Shown here one piece after another: positions 1 through 6,545 of a stretch of DNA of 10,433 nucleotides (position 1 is its first letter; every line of letters starts with the position of its first letter). The translations under genes and the position numbers were made by a program. Source of the DNA: Actinomycetota bacterium (lineage in GTDB: Bacteria; Actinomycetota; Actinomycetes; Mycobacteriales; Mycobacteriaceae); contig SYAB01000102.1 of the NCBI GenBank assembly GCA_005787665.1, positions 1 through 10,433 on the forward strand. The letters run 5' to 3'. Below the pieces are notes generated by a model, which worked only from the letters and a program-made list of their open reading frames with translations, made no database searches and was not told the DNA's origin.

Positions 1-1
1 C

Positions 2-1060
2 GCCGTCACCGCGCTGGTCCGTCATCCGCTGGGACTGAAGATCCCGCACACCGCGATCATTCCCCGCAAGAAGGACCAGCTGGGGGAGGGGCTGGGAACC
101 TTCGTGCGGGAGAACTTCCTGTCCGCCGAAGTGGTCGAGACGAAATTGCGCGACGCCGAGATCGCCAGCCGGATGGGCAAGTGGCTCTCTGAACCGGCGA
201 ACGCCGCCCGGGTGGGCGATGAGACCGCCACGGTGCTCAGGGCCGTGGTCGAGTTGCTCAACGACGAGGACATTCAGCAGGCGATCGACCGGACCATCGT
301 CAAACGCCTCGCCGAGCCGCAGTGGGGTCCGCCGGCCGGCCGGGTGCTGTCCCAGCTCCTGGCCGAGAACCGCCAGGAGGCGCTGATCCAGTTGCTCTGC
401 GATCGCGCCTTCGAATGGGCGCTCAATGCCGGTCCGACCATTGAGCGGGTCGTGTTGCGGGACTCGCCGACCTGGTCACCGAAATTCGTCGACCAACTCG
501 TGGGCGACCGCATCCACCGGGAGCTGATGGACTTCACCGACAAGGTTCGCCGCGACCCCCATCACGAACTGCGGCAGTCGGCGACCCGGTTCCTCTTCGA
601 GTTCGCCGGCGACCTGCAGAACGATCCCGCCACGATCGCCAAGGCCGAAACCATCAAGGACCAGTTGATGGCCCGCGACGAGGTGACCCGGGCGGCCGAG
701 ACGGCGTGGAAGACCCTCAAGCGACTGGTGCTCGACGGCGTCGACGATCCCTCCAGCGCCCTGCGCGAACGGATCGCGGATTCGGTGGTGCGCATCGGTG
801 AGTCGCTGCGCGACGATGCGGAGTTGCGCGACAAGGTCGACAACTGGATCGTGCGGGGTGCCCAGCACCTGGTCACCCGCTACGGGAGTGAGGCCACCTC
901 GCTGATCACCGACACCATCCAGCGCTGGGACGCCGATGAAGCCAGTCGGCGCATCGAGTTGCACGTGGGCCGCGACCTTCAATTCATCCGGATCAACGGC
1001 ACCGTGGTGGGCGCGCTCGCCGGCCTTGTGATCTACACCATTGCGCAGATCTTGTTCTGA
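2..1060 (+). CDS. DUF445 family membrane protein (3' part, start outside window)
   Basis: The open frame runs in from the left edge, so the true start is upstream; a GTG at 104 is internal and not a believable start. The first visible residues include RHPLGLKIPHTAIIPRKKD, the conserved N-terminal block of DUF445 proteins, which normally follows a first membrane helix that is missing here. A long, charged, mainly helical region follows (about residues 40-330 of the visible part). The C-terminus has the typical block FIRINGTVVGALAGLVIY, a single hydrophobic helix ending four residues before the TGA. The family is predicted to sit in the membrane with a large soluble helical part, and its biochemical role is unknown. 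The position next to the hbhA cluster fits M. tuberculosis Rv0473 from memory. Family assignment is strong; function is not known. Confidence 0.88.
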   Translation, partial: AVTALVRHPLGLKIPHTAIIPRKKDQLGEGLGTFVRENFLSAEVVETKLRDAEIASRMGKWLSEPANAARVGDETATVLRAVVELLNDEDIQQAIDRTIVKRLAEPQWGPPAGRVLSQLLAENRQEALIQLLCDRAFEWALNAGPTIERVVLRDSPTWSPKFVDQLVGDRIHRELMDFTDKVRRDPHHELRQSATRFLFEFAGDLQNDPATIAKAETIKDQLMARDEVTRAAETAWKTLKRLVLDGVDDPSSALRERIADSVVRIGESLRDDAELRDKVDNWIVRGAQHLVTRYGSEATSLITDTIQRWDADEASRRIELHVGRDLQFIRINGTVVGALAGLVIYTIAQILF

Positions 1061-1070
1061 CCTGCGCTAG

Positions 1071-1096
1071 CAAGTGCTTGCAATTGTTAGCACTTG
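1071..1096. promoter_or_regulatory. Perfect 8-bp inverted repeat, probable operator
   Basis: CAAGTGCT at 1071-1078 and AGCACTTG at 1089-1096 are exact reverse complements separated by 10 bases. The repeat covers the probable -35 element of the downstream regulator gene. Smaller palindromes are nested in and around it (GCTAGC 1066-1071, TTGCAA 1078-1083, CAATTG 1081-1086). The right arm with its flank, TTAGCACTT, resembles the left half of the HrcA CIRCE element, but the half-sites here are in the opposite order, so it is not CIRCE. Autoregulation by the XRE protein encoded just downstream is an inference from position. Confidence 0.6.
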
Positions 1097-1106
1097 GGCG
1101 TAGAGT
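1078..1106 (+). promoter_or_regulatory. Sigma-A-type promoter of the XRE regulator gene
   Basis: TTGCAA (1078-1083) and TAGAGT (1101-1106) are separated by exactly 17 bases. They match the primary sigma -35 (TTGACA) and the mycobacterial -10 (TANNNT). The predicted transcription start is about 1113, giving a leader of about 39 bases before the ATG at 1152. The -35 lies inside the inverted repeat at 1071-1096, so a bound repressor would block RNA polymerase. The promoter may also serve hbhA, which starts 55 bases after this gene. Confidence 0.65.
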
Positions 1107-1151
1107 ACGTCGTGTATGCAAACGACACTCGTACGCGCAAAGGGGCGGACC

Positions 1152-1541
1152 ATGGCACAGGAGTCAGATCTTGCCGCCGTGGTGAGCAATGCCGCCCAGG
1201 ACATCGGCGGCTTCATCCGCACCCAGCGGGAAGCGGCTCAGGTGTCGGTTCGACAGCTCGCCGAGCGGGCCGGGGTGAGTAACCCTTACCTCAGCCAGAT
1301 CGAGCGGGGTTTGCGCAAGCCGTCCGCCGAGGTGCTCAGCCAGATCGCCAAAGCGTTGCGGTTGTCGGCCGAGGTGCTCTATGTCCGGGCCGGAATTCTC
1401 GAGCCCGGTCAGCCGAATCAGGTGGCTGACGCCATCGTCGGCGACACCGCGATCAGCGAGCGTCAGAAGCGGGTGCTGCTCGACATCTACACGTCGTTCT
1501 GCGCGCAGAACCAGGCTCCAGAGGAGCCACCGGCGCAGTAA
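1152..1541 (+). CDS. XRE-family HTH transcriptional regulator (Rv0474-like)
   Basis: A 129-residue protein with one Cro/C1-type helix-turn-helix at about residues 19-75. The recognition region reads [21 protein letters not shown], with the typical [12 protein letters not shown] ending, followed by [20 protein letters not shown]. The remaining 45 or so residues are a short helical tail ([15 protein letters not shown]) with no obvious ligand domain. I chose ATG 1152 because AGGGG at 1141-1145 sits 6 bases upstream; an in-frame ATG at 1116 would add 12 residues but lies only about 3 bases after the predicted transcript start. The gene lies directly before hbhA and probably controls itself and perhaps its neighbours. 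I recall, without being able to check, that the M. tuberculosis counterpart was reported as copper-responsive. This protein has one cysteine (residue 117) and no histidine, so any metal site would be unusual. Confidence 0.9.
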   Translation: MAQESDLAAVVSNAAQDIGGFIRTQREAAQVSVRQLAERAGVSNPYLSQIERGLRKPSAEVLSQIAKALRLSAEVLYVRAGILEPGQPNQVADAIVGDTAISERQKRVLLDIYTSFCAQNQAPEEPPAQ

Positions 1542-1596
1542 CGACATTCGTCCCGCGACAGCTGAAAATCTCAACACCCGAAAGGAAACCGGCCTG

Positions 1597-2235
1597 ATGG
1601 CTAAGAACAAGAACAAGAACGCCGAGACCACCATCGAGGATCTGAAGGCTCCGCTGCTCGCTGCGGTGGGTGCTGCCGACCTCGCCCTGGCCACCGTCAA
1701 CGAAATCCTCACCAGCCTGCGCGAGCGGGCCGAGGTCGCCGGCGACCGCATGGAGGACCGGCGCGCGGCGCTGACCCGCCTGCAGGAGGAACTGCCGAAG
1801 CGGACCGAGGAGCTGCGTGGCAAGCTCACCAGCGAGGAGCTTCGCAAGGCCGCCGACGAGTTCTTCGTCGACGCGACCGAGACCTACAACACCCTGGTCG
1901 CCCGTGGCGAGGCCGCTCTGGAGCGGCTGATGGGTCAGGCGGAGTTCAAGGACGCCGCTGACCGGGTCGAGACCTACGTCGACCAGGCGGTCGAGCTGAC
2001 CCAGGAGGCCCTGGGCAACGTCTCGGCTCAGACCCGCGCGGTCGGCGAGCGTGCCGCCAAGCTGGTCGGCGTCGAGCTGCCGGCCCAGGCTCCGGTCAAG
2101 AAGGCTGCCGCCAAGAAGGCCCCGGCCAAGAAGGCTCCGGCCAAGAAGGCTCCGGCCAAGGCTGCCGCCAAGAAGGTGCCGGCCAAGAAGGTCGCCGTCA
2201 AGAAGGCCCCGGCCAAGAAGGTCACCCAGAAGTAA
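1597..2235 (+). CDS. hbhA: Heparin-binding haemagglutinin HbhA
   Basis: A 212-residue protein matching mycobacterial HBHA along its length: [22 protein letters not shown] near the N-terminus, a long charged coiled-coil region (about 40-125), and [14 protein letters not shown] followed by [16 protein letters not shown] (about 127-162). The C-terminal tail (168-212) is built of KKAPA-type lysine/alanine/proline repeats and ends in KKVTQK. In M. tuberculosis this surface adhesin binds heparan sulfate on epithelial cells through the lysine-rich tail, which is methylated there. M. tuberculosis HbhA is about 199 residues, so this one is slightly longer, mostly at the N-terminus (a KNKNKN stretch) and in the tail. 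The start is ATG 1597 with AAAGGA at 1581-1586. No signal peptide is visible, as expected for this family. HbhA also occurs in non-pathogens, so it does not imply virulence. Confidence 0.96.
   Translation: MAKNKNKNAETTIEDLKAPLLAAVGAADLALATVNEILTSLRERAEVAGDRMEDRRAALTRLQEELPKRTEELRGKLTSEELRKAADEFFVDATETYNTLVARGEAALERLMGQAEFKDAADRVETYVDQAVELTQEALGNVSAQTRAVGERAAKLVGVELPAQAPVKKAAAKKAPAKKAPAKKAPAKAAAKKVPAKKVAVKKAPAKKVTQK
2113..2214 (+). repeat. 15-bp tandem repeats encoding the HbhA lysine-rich tail
   Basis: Three consecutive 15-base units AAGAAGGCYCCGGCC (2113-2127, 2128-2142, 2143-2157) encode KKAPA. After a 12-base break, degenerate units follow at 2170-2184 (KKVPA), 2185-2199 (KKVAV) and 2200-2214 (KKAPA). 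The second and third units are identical at the DNA level, so recent slippage is plausible. Copy number in such tails varies between mycobacteria and would change net charge. Confidence 0.85.
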
Positions 2236-2251
2236 GTCGTCACCCGACGAC
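2236..2251 (+). terminator. Short hairpin directly after hbhA stop, weak terminator candidate
   Basis: GTCGTC (2236-2241), a 4-base loop ACCC, and GACGAC (2246-2251) form a perfect 6-bp stem starting on the first base after the TAA. No T-run follows, so it is not a classical intrinsic terminator. It could be a U-tract-less mycobacterial-type terminator or a 3'-end stabiliser. A separate promoter for the next gene is consistent with partial termination here. Confidence 0.3.
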
Positions 2252-2282
2252 CGGGAGTTAGACGATCCCGCCGACACCCGCC

Positions 2283-2288
2283 TACCCT
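2283..2288 (+). promoter_or_regulatory. -10 element of a leaderless promoter for the DUF2516 gene
   Basis: TACCCT matches the mycobacterial TANNNT -10. With the usual 6-base gap to the transcript start, +1 falls exactly on the G of GTG 2295, the first possible start codon. That geometry is typical of leaderless mycobacterial genes. No clear -35 is seen; TTAGAC at 2258-2263 is a poor and distant candidate. Confidence 0.5.
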
Positions 2289-2294
2289 GGAGCC

Positions 2295-2576
2295 GTGATG
2301 CTTCAGGGTGTGGCGGGTGTCGTGCTTAATGTGCTCTTCTGGGCGGTGCTGGCCGCCACGGTGTACGCCTTCGTGCACGCGGCCATGCAGCGTCCCGACG
2401 CATACACCGCGACCGACAAACTGACCAAGCCGGTGTGGCTGGTGATCCTGGGCGTCGCGGTCCTGCTGTCCTGGGTGCTCGGCGTCACCGGCATGGTGAT
2501 CGCCGCGGTGGCCGCGGGGGTGTACCTGGTCGACGTCCGGCCCAAGCTGCTCGAGGTCCAGGGGAAGTCGCGCTGA
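2295..2576 (+). CDS. Two-helix DUF2516 family membrane protein (Rv0476-like)
   Basis: A 93-residue protein with two hydrophobic segments: about residues 4-30 ([20 protein letters not shown]) and 46-77 ([20 protein letters not shown] and onward). They are joined by a short polar loop, [14 protein letters not shown], and followed by a basic cytoplasmic tail. This is the DUF2516 layout; no function is established. Two starts compete: GTG 2295, which fits a leaderless transcript from the TACCCT -10, and ATG 2298, which has GGAG at 2289-2292 five bases upstream. The proteins differ by one residue. The downstream secreted-protein gene starts within this gene's stop codon, so the two are probably co-translated. 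Confidence 0.85.
   Translation: MMLQGVAGVVLNVLFWAVLAATVYAFVHAAMQRPDAYTATDKLTKPVWLVILGVAVLLSWVLGVTGMVIAAVAAGVYLVDVRPKLLEVQGKSR
2560..2565 (+). promoter_or_regulatory. Ribosome binding site supporting a CTG start
   Basis: AGGGGA lies 7 bases before CTG 2573, an ideal Shine-Dalgarno position. No ATG or GTG in this frame is at a comparable distance. It is the main evidence for placing the start of the next gene at a rare CTG codon. Confidence 0.55.
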
Positions 2577-3007
2577 GCCTCCGGTCGAAGGCCGCTCTCG
2601 CGCTCGCCGGGTTCGCTCTGCTGTCCTCCGCCGGCACCTTGGCCGGCACCTCGGCCAGGGCCTCGGCGGATGCCGGAGCCGCCCCGCCGTTCATCGGCGA
2701 GGTGAGATGGGTCAGTTACGACGGCCTTCCCACCCTGCGGGTCTACCCGACTCCGGCCGGCCGGGATGTTGCCGGGGACTTCGGCAAGACCGCCCGGCAG
2801 ACGGATGACGCCTGGGCCGAGGTGCTCGCGCTGGCGCCGGGTGCCGATACCCCGGGGATGGCCGCCCAGTTCCTCTGTCACTGGCGGTTCGCCGAGTTCG
2901 CCCAGCCCGGAAAGCCGAGCTGGGATCTTGAACCATGGCGCCCCCCGGTCGACGAAACCACCATGGTGCTCACCGGCTGCAATCCCGGCGGTGCCGAGCT
3001 GGGTTAG
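2573..3007 (+). CDS. Small secreted DUF2599-like protein (Rv0477-like), apparent CTG start
   Basis: From CTG 2573 the product is 144 residues. It has a basic N-terminus (SLRSK), a hydrophobic core ([15 protein letters not shown]) and an ARASA end, giving a Sec signal peptide with likely cleavage near residue 32. The mature part has [16 protein letters not shown] (44-59), [10 protein letters not shown] (80-89), FLCHW (C102), [12 protein letters not shown] (113-124) and GCNPG (C136). The two cysteines could form one disulfide. The pattern matches the DUF2599 domain as I remember it; function is unknown. An upstream in-frame ATG at 2435 would read across the DUF2516 gene and bury the signal peptide. 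Later GTG or TTG codons would remove the signal peptide. CTG overlaps the preceding TGA as CTGA, equivalent to the common GTGA overlap. The stop TAG overlaps the stop of the convergent gene. Confidence 0.82.
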   Translation: MSLRSKAALALAGFALLSSAGTLAGTSARASADAGAAPPFIGEVRWVSYDGLPTLRVYPTPAGRDVAGDFGKTARQTDDAWAEVLALAPGADTPGMAAQFLCHWRFAEFAQPGKPSWDLEPWRPPVDETTMVLTGCNPGGAELG

Positions 3008-3921
3008 ATCCCGGCGAAGCAGGGGTCCTGCGCAGCGTTGGGGATGGTGGCGTCGCGGGTGACGAACCGCGCGTTCACGCCGGTGTCGGTGACCGACACG
3101 CTGTCCGCACGGATGCCCATCGGCAGGTTCTTGGTCAGCTGAGTGGTGAAGGTGTCGAGGGCGGGCTGGACGCTCTCGCGGGGAAGGCTGAAGCCGAGCC
3201 CGGTCACTTTGAGCACGTCGAGGTTCAGCTCGCCGTCGGCGACCTGCGGCCGGATCGTCACGGTGCCCAGGGGTCCCTGCAGTTCGAGCGTTCCGGATGA
3301 CGGATCCGGGGTGACGCCGCTGACCAGGTTGCCCAGCACCGGGATCACGCCCTGCACGGTGTCCTTGATGCCGTCGGCCGACCACGTGATGTCGGCGTCG
3401 AGGACGCCCAGGGTCCCGGCCGACTCGGCGGTCGGGTTGATCCGGACATCGTCGAGCAGCAGGCGGAGCTTCATGCCCTTGGCCTCGCGGATCTGGTTAC
3501 CGGCGGTCTCCACCGTCATATTGCGGTAGCGATGGGTGAAGTGCTGCACGAGGAAGGGCCGTGGGCCGAAGGACGCCGTCGCGCCGTCCCGCACCACGCA
3601 GCTGACGGCGCTGGCGACGATCGAGTCGGCCCGGTGTCGGGCATACAGTTCGCCGCCGAGCAGCCCGGCGAGCGCCACCGCCGCGACGATCACGGCGACC
3701 AGCGCCGCCGACAGCGGGTCCCCACGCAGCCCACGGCGGGTTGGCGGCTCCGGTTCCACCGGCGGCGGAGCGGCCGGGGGCTGATAGGGAAGTGGGCCCA
3801 GTGGCGGCATCTGCTGGGTGGGCGGTTCGTGATACCCGGGATCGGCACCGTACGGCGGGACCGGGCCCTGCGGCGGGACCGGGCCCTGCGGCGGGAGCGG
3901 GCCCTGCGGCGGGATCGTCAC
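3004..3921 (-). CDS. Proline-rich single-pass DUF2993 (LmeA-like) protein (Rv0479c-like)
   Basis: A 305-residue protein with three parts: a cytoplasmic proline/glycine/glutamine-rich N-terminus (1-60) with PPQGPV repeats, one membrane helix after an arginine-rich stretch (about 70-90), and an extracytoplasmic domain (about 94-305) of the DUF2993 type. Recognisable blocks are NQIREAKGMKLRLLLDDVRI, a GTLELQGPLGTVTIRP strand pair, and a C-terminal PMGIRADSVSVTDTGVNARF. Cysteines C108 and C303 or nearby could pair outside the membrane. LmeA of M. smegmatis is a DUF2993 protein that binds phospholipid and supports lipomannan elongation; this gene is a paralogue-type relative, so that role is only a hint. 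The start is GTG 3921, 15 bases after the amidohydrolase stop. This is the last gene of a five-gene run and it meets the secreted-protein gene stop-to-stop in TTAG. Confidence 0.85.
   Translation of the reverse strand: MTIPPQGPLPPQGPVPPQGPVPPYGADPGYHEPPTQQMPPLGPLPYQPPAAPPPVEPEPPTRRGLRGDPLSAALVAVIVAAVALAGLLGGELYARHRADSIVASAVSCVVRDGATASFGPRPFLVQHFTHRYRNMTVETAGNQIREAKGMKLRLLLDDVRINPTAESAGTLGVLDADITWSADGIKDTVQGVIPVLGNLVSGVTPDPSSGTLELQGPLGTVTIRPQVADGELNLDVLKVTGLGFSLPRESVQPALDTFTTQLTKNLPMGIRADSVSVTDTGVNARFVTRDATIPNAAQDPCFAGI
3854..3914. repeat. 18-bp tandem repeat encoding the PPQGPV motif
   Basis: Three full copies of an 18-base unit read GGCGGGACCGGGCCCTGC on + (3854-3871, 3872-3889, and 3890-3907 with one change). 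A partial fourth copy follows at 3908-3914. On - they encode Pro-Pro-Gln-Gly-Pro-Val/Leu at the very start of the DUF2993 protein. Slippage is the likely origin, and copy number may vary among strains. Confidence 0.85.
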
Positions 3922-3936
3922 CCGTGCGATTGTGCC

Positions 3937-4734
3937 CTACGCATCCGTGCCGACCCTAATGCGATTGCGCAGCACACCGATGGTGTCCCGGACCGCCGGG
4001 ACGGTGTCGACCGCCAGATCGCAGATCAGCAGTTGCGGGTCAGGCCCGGCTTCGGCGAGCACGTCGCCGGTCGGCGAGGCCACCAGGCTCCCGCCGACCC
4101 CGGTCGGCGCCTTGGTCGCCAGGTCCGGGCCGGGGTAGCCCTGGCCCGCCGCGGCGATGAAACAGGCGCAGTCCAGCGCCCTGGCCCGGGTCAGCAGCCG
4201 CCATTGGTCGAGCTTGCCCGGCCCGGCACCCCAGGACGCGCTGACCGTGATCACCGACGCGCCGCGGTCGGCCAACTCGGTGTAGAGGTACGGAAAGCGG
4301 ATGTCGTAACACAGCGTGACGCCGACGCCGACGCCGTCGACGGTGACCACCAAGGGCTCCCGGCCGGGCGCCACGGTCTGCGATTCGGTGACACCGAAGG
4401 CGTCGTAGAGGTGCATCTTGTCGTAGGACGCTTCCACCCCGCCTCCGGTGGCGAGCAGGGTGTTGAACACCCTGCCGTCCGGCGCCGGGGTGAACATCCC
4501 GGCGAACACCGTCACGCCGGCGGTCCGGGCGATCTCGCGCACGCCGTCGGCCCACCGTCCGTCGAGGGGTTCGGCGACCGGCCCGAGTGGGACCCCCAGC
4601 CGACACATGGTGGCCTCCGGGAAGACCACCAGTCGTGCTCCGGCGTCGGCGGCCCGGCGGGTGTAGGCGTCGACCTGGTCCAGATTGGCCGCGGGATCGG
4701 TGCCGGACAGGAGCTGCGCCAGTGCGATCCGCAT
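3937..4734 (-). CDS. Nitrilase-superfamily carbon-nitrogen hydrolase (Rv0480c-like)
   Basis: A 265-residue cytoplasmic enzyme with the full nitrilase Glu-Lys-Cys triad: E40 in VVFPEAT, K106 in YDKMHLYD, and C142 in GVTLCYDIRFP. The length and the RFPYLYTELADRGASVITVSASW block fit the Nit1/Nit2 (omega-amidase or deaminated-glutathione amidase-like) branch more than true nitrilases. Such enzymes cleave C-N bonds of linear amides; the substrate here cannot be read from sequence. The start is ATG 4734, only 5 bases after the methyltransferase stop. No strong Shine-Dalgarno is present, which suggests translational coupling. It is the fourth gene of the - strand run. Confidence 0.92.
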   Translation of the reverse strand: MRIALAQLLSGTDPAANLDQVDAYTRRAADAGARLVVFPEATMCRLGVPLGPVAEPLDGRWADGVREIARTAGVTVFAGMFTPAPDGRVFNTLLATGGGVEASYDKMHLYDAFGVTESQTVAPGREPLVVTVDGVGVGVTLCYDIRFPYLYTELADRGASVITVSASWGAGPGKLDQWRLLTRARALDCACFIAAAGQGYPGPDLATKAPTGVGGSLVASPTGDVLAEAGPDPQLLICDLAVDTVPAVRDTIGVLRNRIRVGTDA

Positions 4735-4739
4735 AGCCG

Positions 4740-5498
4740 TCAGCTTACGGTCGACCAGGGCACTGTCAGCACGCCGTCGCGCGTACTCCGGCGCTGCCGG
4801 TCCACCGGGATTCCCCGCTCGGTCAGTGCGGTCAGCATCGCCCGCCAGCGGGCCCGGGGCCCGAAAACCGACTGTCCCGCGGCCGCGTCCCAGGCGTGGT
4901 CGGCCGCGTGCAGGAGGGTGTGCACGCCCCGGCCCGGAACAGTCTGATGAATGAGGACCTTCGGAAGCCGCTCGGCAAGATCCGACGGACGCTCGATGGA
5001 CCGCGGGTCGCAGGCCAGGGTGAGACTCACCGGGCCCTCGCGGTCCAGGAGCACCCAGCAGCTGTGACGTCCCAGCTCATCGCAGGTGCCCTCGATGATC
5101 ACCCCGCCGGGAGCCAGGCGCGCGCGCATGGTCTGCCAGGCCTGGGCCACCGCCTCCTCCGGGTACTGACGAAGCACGTTGAAGGCGCGCACCAGCACCG
5201 GCCGCAGGCCGGCGAGTTCGAAGCCGCCCAGCCGGAAATCGACGGTGTCGCTGCGGGCCGGCTGCGCCGCAGTGACGCGTTGCGGGTCGATCTCCAGACC
5301 GATCACCCGGATGTCCGTCCGCACGGCCTGAAGCCGTGCCGCGAGTTCGAGCGTGGTCACCGGGAGCCGCCCGTAGCCGAGGTCCACGACCACCGGCTCC
5401 GCACCCGAGCGCAGCGCCGCCTGCACCGCCCGGGAGTGCGTCATCCACCGGTCGGCCCGACGCAACCGGTTGGCGCCGGTGGTTCCTCGGGTCGGCAT
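4740..5498 (-). CDS. Class I SAM-dependent methyltransferase
   Basis: With the start at ATG 5498 the protein has 252 residues. The Rossmann SAM site is visible: motif I PVVVDLGYG (36-43), an acidic strand end GLEID (67-71), DFRLGGFEL (87-94) and a post-IV block LAPGGVIIEGTCDELGRH (128-145). The substrate is not recognisable; the C-terminal half (GRHSCWVLL, VPGRGVHTLLHAAD) has no known motif. The open frame extends to 5633, but that would overlap the DUF2505 gene with no start giving family-like sequence, so the MPTRGTTGANRL start was chosen even though its ribosome site is weak. The gap to the DUF2505 gene is 19 bases and to the hydrolase 5. I do not recall this gene between Rv0480c and Rv0481c in M. 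tuberculosis. Confidence 0.82.
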   Translation of the reverse strand: MPTRGTTGANRLRRADRWMTHSRAVQAALRSGAEPVVVDLGYGRLPVTTLELAARLQAVRTDIRVIGLEIDPQRVTAAQPARSDTVDFRLGGFELAGLRPVLVRAFNVLRQYPEEAVAQAWQTMRARLAPGGVIIEGTCDELGRHSCWVLLDREGPVSLTLACDPRSIERPSDLAERLPKVLIHQTVPGRGVHTLLHAADHAWDAAAGQSVFGPRARWRAMLTALTERGIPVDRQRRSTRDGVLTVPWSTVS

Positions 5499-5517
5499 GC
5501 CGACCGGGCGCTGCGAC

Positions 5518-6030
5518 CTAGCGATGGTGTCGGACCCAGTCCGCGGTGAACTCGCCCTCCTTGGCGAACAACGTCTTGAGTCCGTTGGCCAGCAGCAGCT
5601 CGATCTGTCCACCGATGATCGGAACCCACACATGGCACACCGTGGTCAGGGTCATCCTGCTGCCCTGTTCGACGTCGCGCAGCAGGTAATCACCGCTGAC
5701 CTCCGCCGGGGCCGGAATCCGTGCCCGGTATCGGCCGCGCGCTTCGTTGGTGGCCTCCGTGAACGGTTCGAAATGCTGCTCGCGGGTGACCGCCAACGTC
5801 TCCGGCAGCACCCCCCGGGCGACCGCCGGGAGACTGTCCGGGGACAGGGTGTGGGCGAACGCGATATCGGTTCCGGAGGAATCCGAGGAGAAGTGCGCGA
5901 TCTCGGCGCGGACCGCGTCATCCCGGTAGAAGTCGACCAGGTCCTGCCAGTAGTCGATCGCGGTGATGTTGCGGTACATCGCCGCGGCGGGAATCTCGAC
6001 GTCGACGTCGTAGACCATCTGGCGGGGCAT
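5518..6030 (-). CDS. DUF2505 / SRPBCC-fold protein, copy A
   Basis: A 170-residue protein starting MPRQMVYDVDVEIPAAAMYR. Its shape is that of the SRPBCC (START/polyketide-cyclase-like) fold assigned to DUF2505: an N-terminal strand-helix, a central set of strands, and a C-terminal helix preceded by VWVPIIGGQIELLLANGLKTLF and ending FTADWVRHHR. The same C-terminal pattern ([21 protein letters not shown], then FTARWI) occurs in the upstream neighbour, so the two are paralogues. SRPBCC proteins hold hydrophobic ligands in a deep cavity; no ligand is known here. ATG 6030 follows the upstream TGA with no gap (TGAATG), which indicates coupling. Divergence outside the C-terminus is large, so the duplication is old. 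Confidence 0.85.
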   Translation of the reverse strand: MPRQMVYDVDVEIPAAAMYRNITAIDYWQDLVDFYRDDAVRAEIAHFSSDSSGTDIAFAHTLSPDSLPAVARGVLPETLAVTREQHFEPFTEATNEARGRYRARIPAPAEVSGDYLLRDVEQGSRMTLTTVCHVWVPIIGGQIELLLANGLKTLFAKEGEFTADWVRHHR

Positions 6031-6537
6031 TCAGCGGTTCTCCGCGATCCATCTCGCGGTGAACTGCTGCTCGGCCTTGAGCAGGTTCATCAGCTGGTTG
6101 CCGATGAATTTCTCCATCTTGCCGCCCACCAGGGGGATGCGTACCTCGACGGTGGCCTGGACGGTCAACAGCGCCCCGGCCGCCAGCGGTCGAAGCCGGC
6201 CGTCGCCGCTGAGCGATACCGGGGCCTGGGCGATGGAGCTGGCGATGGAAGCCTCGGCCGCGCCGTCGGACAGTCCGGTCCAGGTCTCAGCCCGTCGAAT
6301 CTGCAACTCGCCCCGGTGGAACTGGTGAACGATTCCGGGCAGTCGGTCGGCCCGCAGTATCTCGGTGGTCACCACATCGACGCCCCCGTCGCTGCCCACC
6401 CGGAAATCATTGAGGGTGACGTCGTCGGCTTCGGAAGCTTCCAGCCGGGCCAGCCAGTACCGCTTGTCGCAGAAGGCCGAATGGACCTGCGCCACGGTCT
6501 CCTCGTACTCGGCGGCCATGTCGAATGCACGGGGCAT
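6031..6537 (-). CDS. DUF2505 / SRPBCC-fold protein, copy B (Rv0481c-like)
   Basis: A 168-residue protein from ATG 6537, beginning [19 protein letters not shown], the usual DUF2505 N-terminus. Other blocks are [20 protein letters not shown] (about 27-46), [15 protein letters not shown], and the C-terminal [17 protein letters not shown] before [10 protein letters not shown]. The frame stays open up to 6735, but the extra residues are low-complexity, cross the murB start and do not resemble the family. This is the better match to M. tuberculosis Rv0481c from memory. It is the first gene of the - strand run and probably starts from the TAGCCT -10 just upstream, giving an almost leaderless message. 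The function is unknown; a lipid or other hydrophobic ligand is likely for the fold. Confidence 0.87.
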   Translation of the reverse strand: MPRAFDMAAEYEETVAQVHSAFCDKRYWLARLEASEADDVTLNDFRVGSDGGVDVVTTEILRADRLPGIVHQFHRGELQIRRAETWTGLSDGAAEASIASSIAQAPVSLSGDGRLRPLAAGALLTVQATVEVRIPLVGGKMEKFIGNQLMNLLKAEQQFTARWIAENR

Positions 6538-6545
6538 AGCAGTCG

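Noticed and set aside
1078..1100. CIRCE (HrcA) element
   Set aside because: Only one arm resembles TTAGCACTC and the other lies on the wrong side; the arrangement and spacing do not fit.
1116..1151. Upstream ATG at 1116 as start of the XRE gene
   Set aside because: It has no ribosome site and lies just after the predicted transcript start, while ATG 1152 has AGGGG at good spacing.
2113..2214. CRISPR-like direct repeats
   Set aside because: The units are contiguous, in frame and encode the lysine-rich HbhA tail; there are no spacers.
2303..3385. - strand open frame of 360 codons opposite the DUF2516 and secreted-protein genes
   Set aside because: No recognisable motif, low-complexity composition, and it overlaps several well-supported genes.
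3532..4947. Long + strand open frame (471 codons) opposite the DUF2993 and hydrolase genes
   Set aside because: Its product is arginine/glycine-rich low-complexity sequence typical of a high-GC antisense frame, and the - strand genes there have clear family motifs.
5499..5633. N-terminal extension of the methyltransferase frame into the DUF2505 gene
   Set aside because: The extension is arginine/serine/cysteine-rich shadow sequence and would overlap a supported gene by over 100 bases.
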